Shown here: positions 61,958 through 64,000 of the stretch, in pieces
How positions within the stretch are numbered: position 1 is the stretch's first letter
Layout: each line of letters starts with the position of its first letter
From: Riemerella anatipestifer_E
Lineage (GTDB): Bacteria > Bacteroidota > Bacteroidia > Flavobacteriales > Weeksellaceae
Reading direction: 5' to 3'
Length of the DNA: 64,000 nucleotides
Assembly: GCF_009932355.1 (NCBI RefSeq)
Contig: NZ_LEKU01000022.1
Span: 52,756-116,755, forward strand
Program-made: the position numbers and the translations under genes
Notes under the pieces: generated by a model
What the model saw: only the letters and a program-made list of their open reading frames with translations
What the model was told of the DNA's origin: nothing
Databases searched by the model: none

Positions 61958-63739
61958 TTATTCTTCTTCTGTATGTCCGTACATATTATTGTACAGTTCT
62001 ATAAATCTTTGTTTAATCATTTTTCGTTTTAGTTTTAGAGTAGGAGTAAGTAGTCCGCTGTCGATAGACCAAACTTCGGGCGTAAGCTCTATTTTCTTTA
62101 TTTTTTCCCAATTTCCTAATTTTGTATTTAGATACTCTATTTCTTTTTCTATACGAGCCTTAAATTGAGGGTTTTTAGCAATTTCTTCAGGAGTTGTGCC
62201 AATATTGATGTTGTGTCTTTCTGCCCAATTTACAGCGAAGTGAAAGTCTGGCTGTACCAAAGCACAAGGCATTTTTTCACCTTCACCTACAACCATTATT
62301 TGCTCTATGAATTTGGAGGCTTTCGCCATATTTTCTATCATCTGAGGAGCGATGTATTTACCACCAGAAGTTTTAAACATCTCTTTTTTTCTGTCGGTAA
62401 TGTGTAAAAATCCTTCATCATCTATATGTCCTATATCTCCAGTTTTAAAGTAGCCATCTTCTGTAAAAGCTTCTTGAGTTTTCTCATCATCTTTATAGTA
62501 ACCTTTAGTAACCGAAGGACCTTTTACTGATATTTCACCGTCTCCTTGAATTTTAACATCTAAATTTGGAAGTACAGGACCCACAGTTCCTACTTTCATT
62601 TTATTGAATGTGTTTACTGCAATTACAGGGGAAGTTTCTGTAAGCCCATAACCTTCTAATATACTGATGCCTGCATTTTGGAACATTCGGTTAAGTCTAG
62701 GAGCTAAGGCTGCGGAACCAGAAATAAGAGTAACAATGTTTCCTCCCAAGCCTTCTCTCCATTTTTTAAATACGAGTTTATCGGCAATAATTTCTTTGAG
62801 TCCGCTAGGTTTACCAATCTCTTTTTTAGCTTTGTTAACACCTAATGCCCACAAGAAAATTTTAGATTTAATACCACCTGCACTTACGCCCTTATCGTAG
62901 ATTTTATCGTACACTTTTTCTATAAGCCTAGGAACCACCGTCATATAATGAGGTTGAACTTCTTTGATATTTTCACCCATTTTATCTATACTTTCCGCAA
63001 AGTAGATAGATATGCCACTATTGATGTAGAAGTAAAATAACATTCGTTCAAAGATATGGCAGATAGGAAGGAAGCTAAGACTCTTTAAATTTGTATTTTG
63101 AGGTTTTTTCTCTGAAAGTATAGGTGTACAAGTTAGTACATTAGATACGATGTTTTGGTGAGTAAGCATAACTCCTTTAGGACGTCCTGTAGTTCCTGAA
63201 GTATAGATAATTGAAGCTAAATCATCAGTTTTAATTCCCTTTTTTAAATCTTCTACTTCTATCTGAGTAGCTTCGTCCTCTCCTAAGTCTAATATTTCAG
63301 TCCAGTTAGGAGCTCCTTCTACTTTGTCAAAGGTAAATATTCCCACTAAAGAAGGTACACTTGGCTGTACGGATAATAATTTTTGATATAGCTCTTCGTC
63401 AGATACAAAGCAATATTTTATTTCCGCATTATTAAAGATGTAAATGTAGTCTTCAACAGAAATAGTAGGGTATACAGGTACAGTAACGGCTCCTATTTGA
63501 GAAATTCCTAAATCCATCACTGCCCATTCTGTACGGTTATTAGTAGAGATTAAGGAAATTTTATCTCCTGGTTTTATTCCTAATTTTAGAAGTCCACGAG
63601 AAATTTTATTTCCCATGTTTATAAACTTAAGTGTGGAAGTCTTTTGCCAAACACCGTTGTACTTAGTGGTTAGCATATCTTCTTTTGGATGATTTTCTAT
63701 GGCCTTATAAGCGAAATCAAATAACCTAGTTATCGACAT
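61958..63739 (-). CDS. Long-chain fatty acid--CoA ligase
   Basis: AMP-forming acyl-CoA synthetase that activates long-chain fatty acids at the inner membrane for beta-oxidation or phospholipid synthesis. It has 593 residues. The P-loop-like motif is IIYTSGTTGRPKGVMLTH (177-194). The adenylate motif is ILEGYGLTETSP, the hinge region has FKTGDIGHID and ITDRKKEMFKTSGGKYI. Bacteroidota have many paralogues, so the preferred chain length is uncertain. It has a textbook promoter, and the IS982-type element begins only 81 bases upstream of its start. Confidence 0.93.
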   Translation of the reverse strand: MSITRLFDFAYKAIENHPKEDMLTTKYNGVWQKTSTLKFINMGNKISRGLLKLGIKPGDKISLISTNNRTEWAVMDLGISQIGAVTVPVYPTISVEDYIYIFNNAEIKYCFVSDEELYQKLLSVQPSVPSLVGIFTFDKVEGAPNWTEILDLGEDEATQIEVEDLKKGIKTDDLASIIYTSGTTGRPKGVMLTHQNIVSNVLTCTPILSEKKPQNTNLKSLSFLPICHIFERMLFYFYINSGISIYFAESIDKMGENIKEVQPHYMTVVPRLIEKVYDKIYDKGVSAGGIKSKIFLWALGVNKAKKEIGKPSGLKEIIADKLVFKKWREGLGGNIVTLISGSAALAPRLNRMFQNAGISILEGYGLTETSPVIAVNTFNKMKVGTVGPVLPNLDVKIQGDGEISVKGPSVTKGYYKDDEKTQEAFTEDGYFKTGDIGHIDDEGFLHITDRKKEMFKTSGGKYIAPQMIENMAKASKFIEQIMVVGEGEKMPCALVQPDFHFAVNWAERHNINIGTTPEEIAKNPQFKARIEKEIEYLNTKLGNWEKIKKIELTPEVWSIDSGLLTPTLKLKRKMIKQRFIELYNNMYGHTEEE

Positions 63740-63768
63740 ATTTTTCTTTTTTCTGTGTTTAATTTTTC

Positions 63769-63799
63769 CAAATATAATATTTATTTAATAAAAACCAAA
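63769..63799 (-). promoter_or_regulatory. Promoter of the acyl-CoA ligase gene
   Basis: On the minus strand TTTG (63799-63796), a 19-base spacer and TATATTTG (63776-63769), identical in form to the tRNA-fMet promoter. The IS end at about 63820 lies 20 bases outside the -33 box, so the promoter is intact. Confidence 0.85.
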
Positions 63800-63819
63800 A
63801 ATACTCTTTGAGTGTTTTA

Positions 63820-64000
63820 ACCCGTTGTGCATTATGAAATGAAAAAAACAAGAGTTGTTTATTAGACTGAAAATCAGTATATTGTTTTTGCTATAAAACG
63901 ATATAAATGAACAACATAGAGCAAATATATGAAAGAATTTTGGAAGTTTTAGGACTTTTTTCAGAAAATCAACTGATTAGTTATCAGAGAAGAACACCTA
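63820..64000 (+). mobile_element. IS982-family insertion sequence, left end, cut by window edge
   Basis: The transposase start at 63907 is preceded by ACCCGTTGTGCATTATGAAAT (from about 63820), which has the ACC... form expected of an IS982-family terminal inverted repeat. The right end and the other inverted repeat are outside the window. The outer boundary is an estimate from the repeat-like start. Confidence 0.75.
63907..64000 (+). CDS. IS982-family transposase (ISRa1-like), N-terminus only
   Basis: The first 31 residues are visible (MNNIEQIYERILEVLGLF, then SENQLISYQRRTP) before the window ends. I recognise this N-terminus as that of the IS982-family transposase ISRa1 of Riemerella anatipestifer; this comes from memory and was not searched. 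The full protein should be about 290 residues with a DDE catalytic domain, which is outside the window. It points away from the acyl-CoA ligase gene. Confidence 0.85.
   Translation, partial: MNNIEQIYERILEVLGLFSENQLISYQRRTP

Overview
This 64 kb window is chromosomal, AT-rich and densely coding, and reads as a member of the Bacteroidota, family Weeksellaceae. The evidence is the repeated promoter form TTG/TTTG-N16-22-TAnnTTTG, weak Shine-Dalgarno signals, a type IX secretion protein (PorZ), an OMP_b-brl_3-type outer-membrane receptor, a ResB-CcsA fusion, and an ATP synthase operon that lacks atpD and atpC. The right edge opens an IS982-family transposase whose N-terminus I recognise from Riemerella anatipestifer ISRa1. 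The organism is therefore probably Riemerella or a close relative (inference).

Layout. 0-13 kb: glnS (cut at the left edge), a possible small RNA, dapF-mltG, a large receptor, ogt, a cholesterol-oxidase-like GMC enzyme, a 5'-nucleotidase split into two genes, porZ and recO. 13-16 kb: initiator tRNA and a minus-strand group (TCR/Tet MFS exporter, TatA-like, PAP2). 15.7-21 kb: an AtpI-like gene, then atpB-E-F-H-A-G with hairpins after atpE and atpA. 21-36 kb: CNNM/CBS protein, clpS, a START/GyrI-like protein, sucA-sucB, NADH dehydrogenase-trmD, an AT-rich lipoprotein gene, ccsBA, a UbiA-like protein and recF. 36-48 kb: S9 peptidase; the coiled-coil/Nif3 pair; a Kv-like channel with a zinc ribbon; prfC; an arsR-DUF6428-phosphatase cassette; ffh; and trmH-prmC-yaaA.

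48-56.5 kb is the accessory part. It holds a lipoprotein plus a large exported helical-repeat protein, a 621-bp gap with a (AC)19 tract abutting a hairpin, two exported surface or tail-fibre-like proteins, an HU-like protein, and a 927-bp non-coding region rich in inverted repeats. That region includes a MITE-like element with 33-bp terminal inverted repeats. 56.5-64 kb: purH, uvrA, an SPFH protein and a long-chain acyl-CoA ligase, with the IS982-type element inserted just upstream of the ligase promoter.

Most genes are core metabolism (lysine/peptidoglycan, ATP synthesis, TCA cycle, cytochrome c maturation, purines, translation, DNA repair). No CRISPR array, prophage or complete known defence system is visible. 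The best leads for something undescribed are non-coding: the candidate sRNA at 1.5 kb, the microsatellite-hairpin at 52.2 kb and the repeat cluster at 55.5-56.4 kb.
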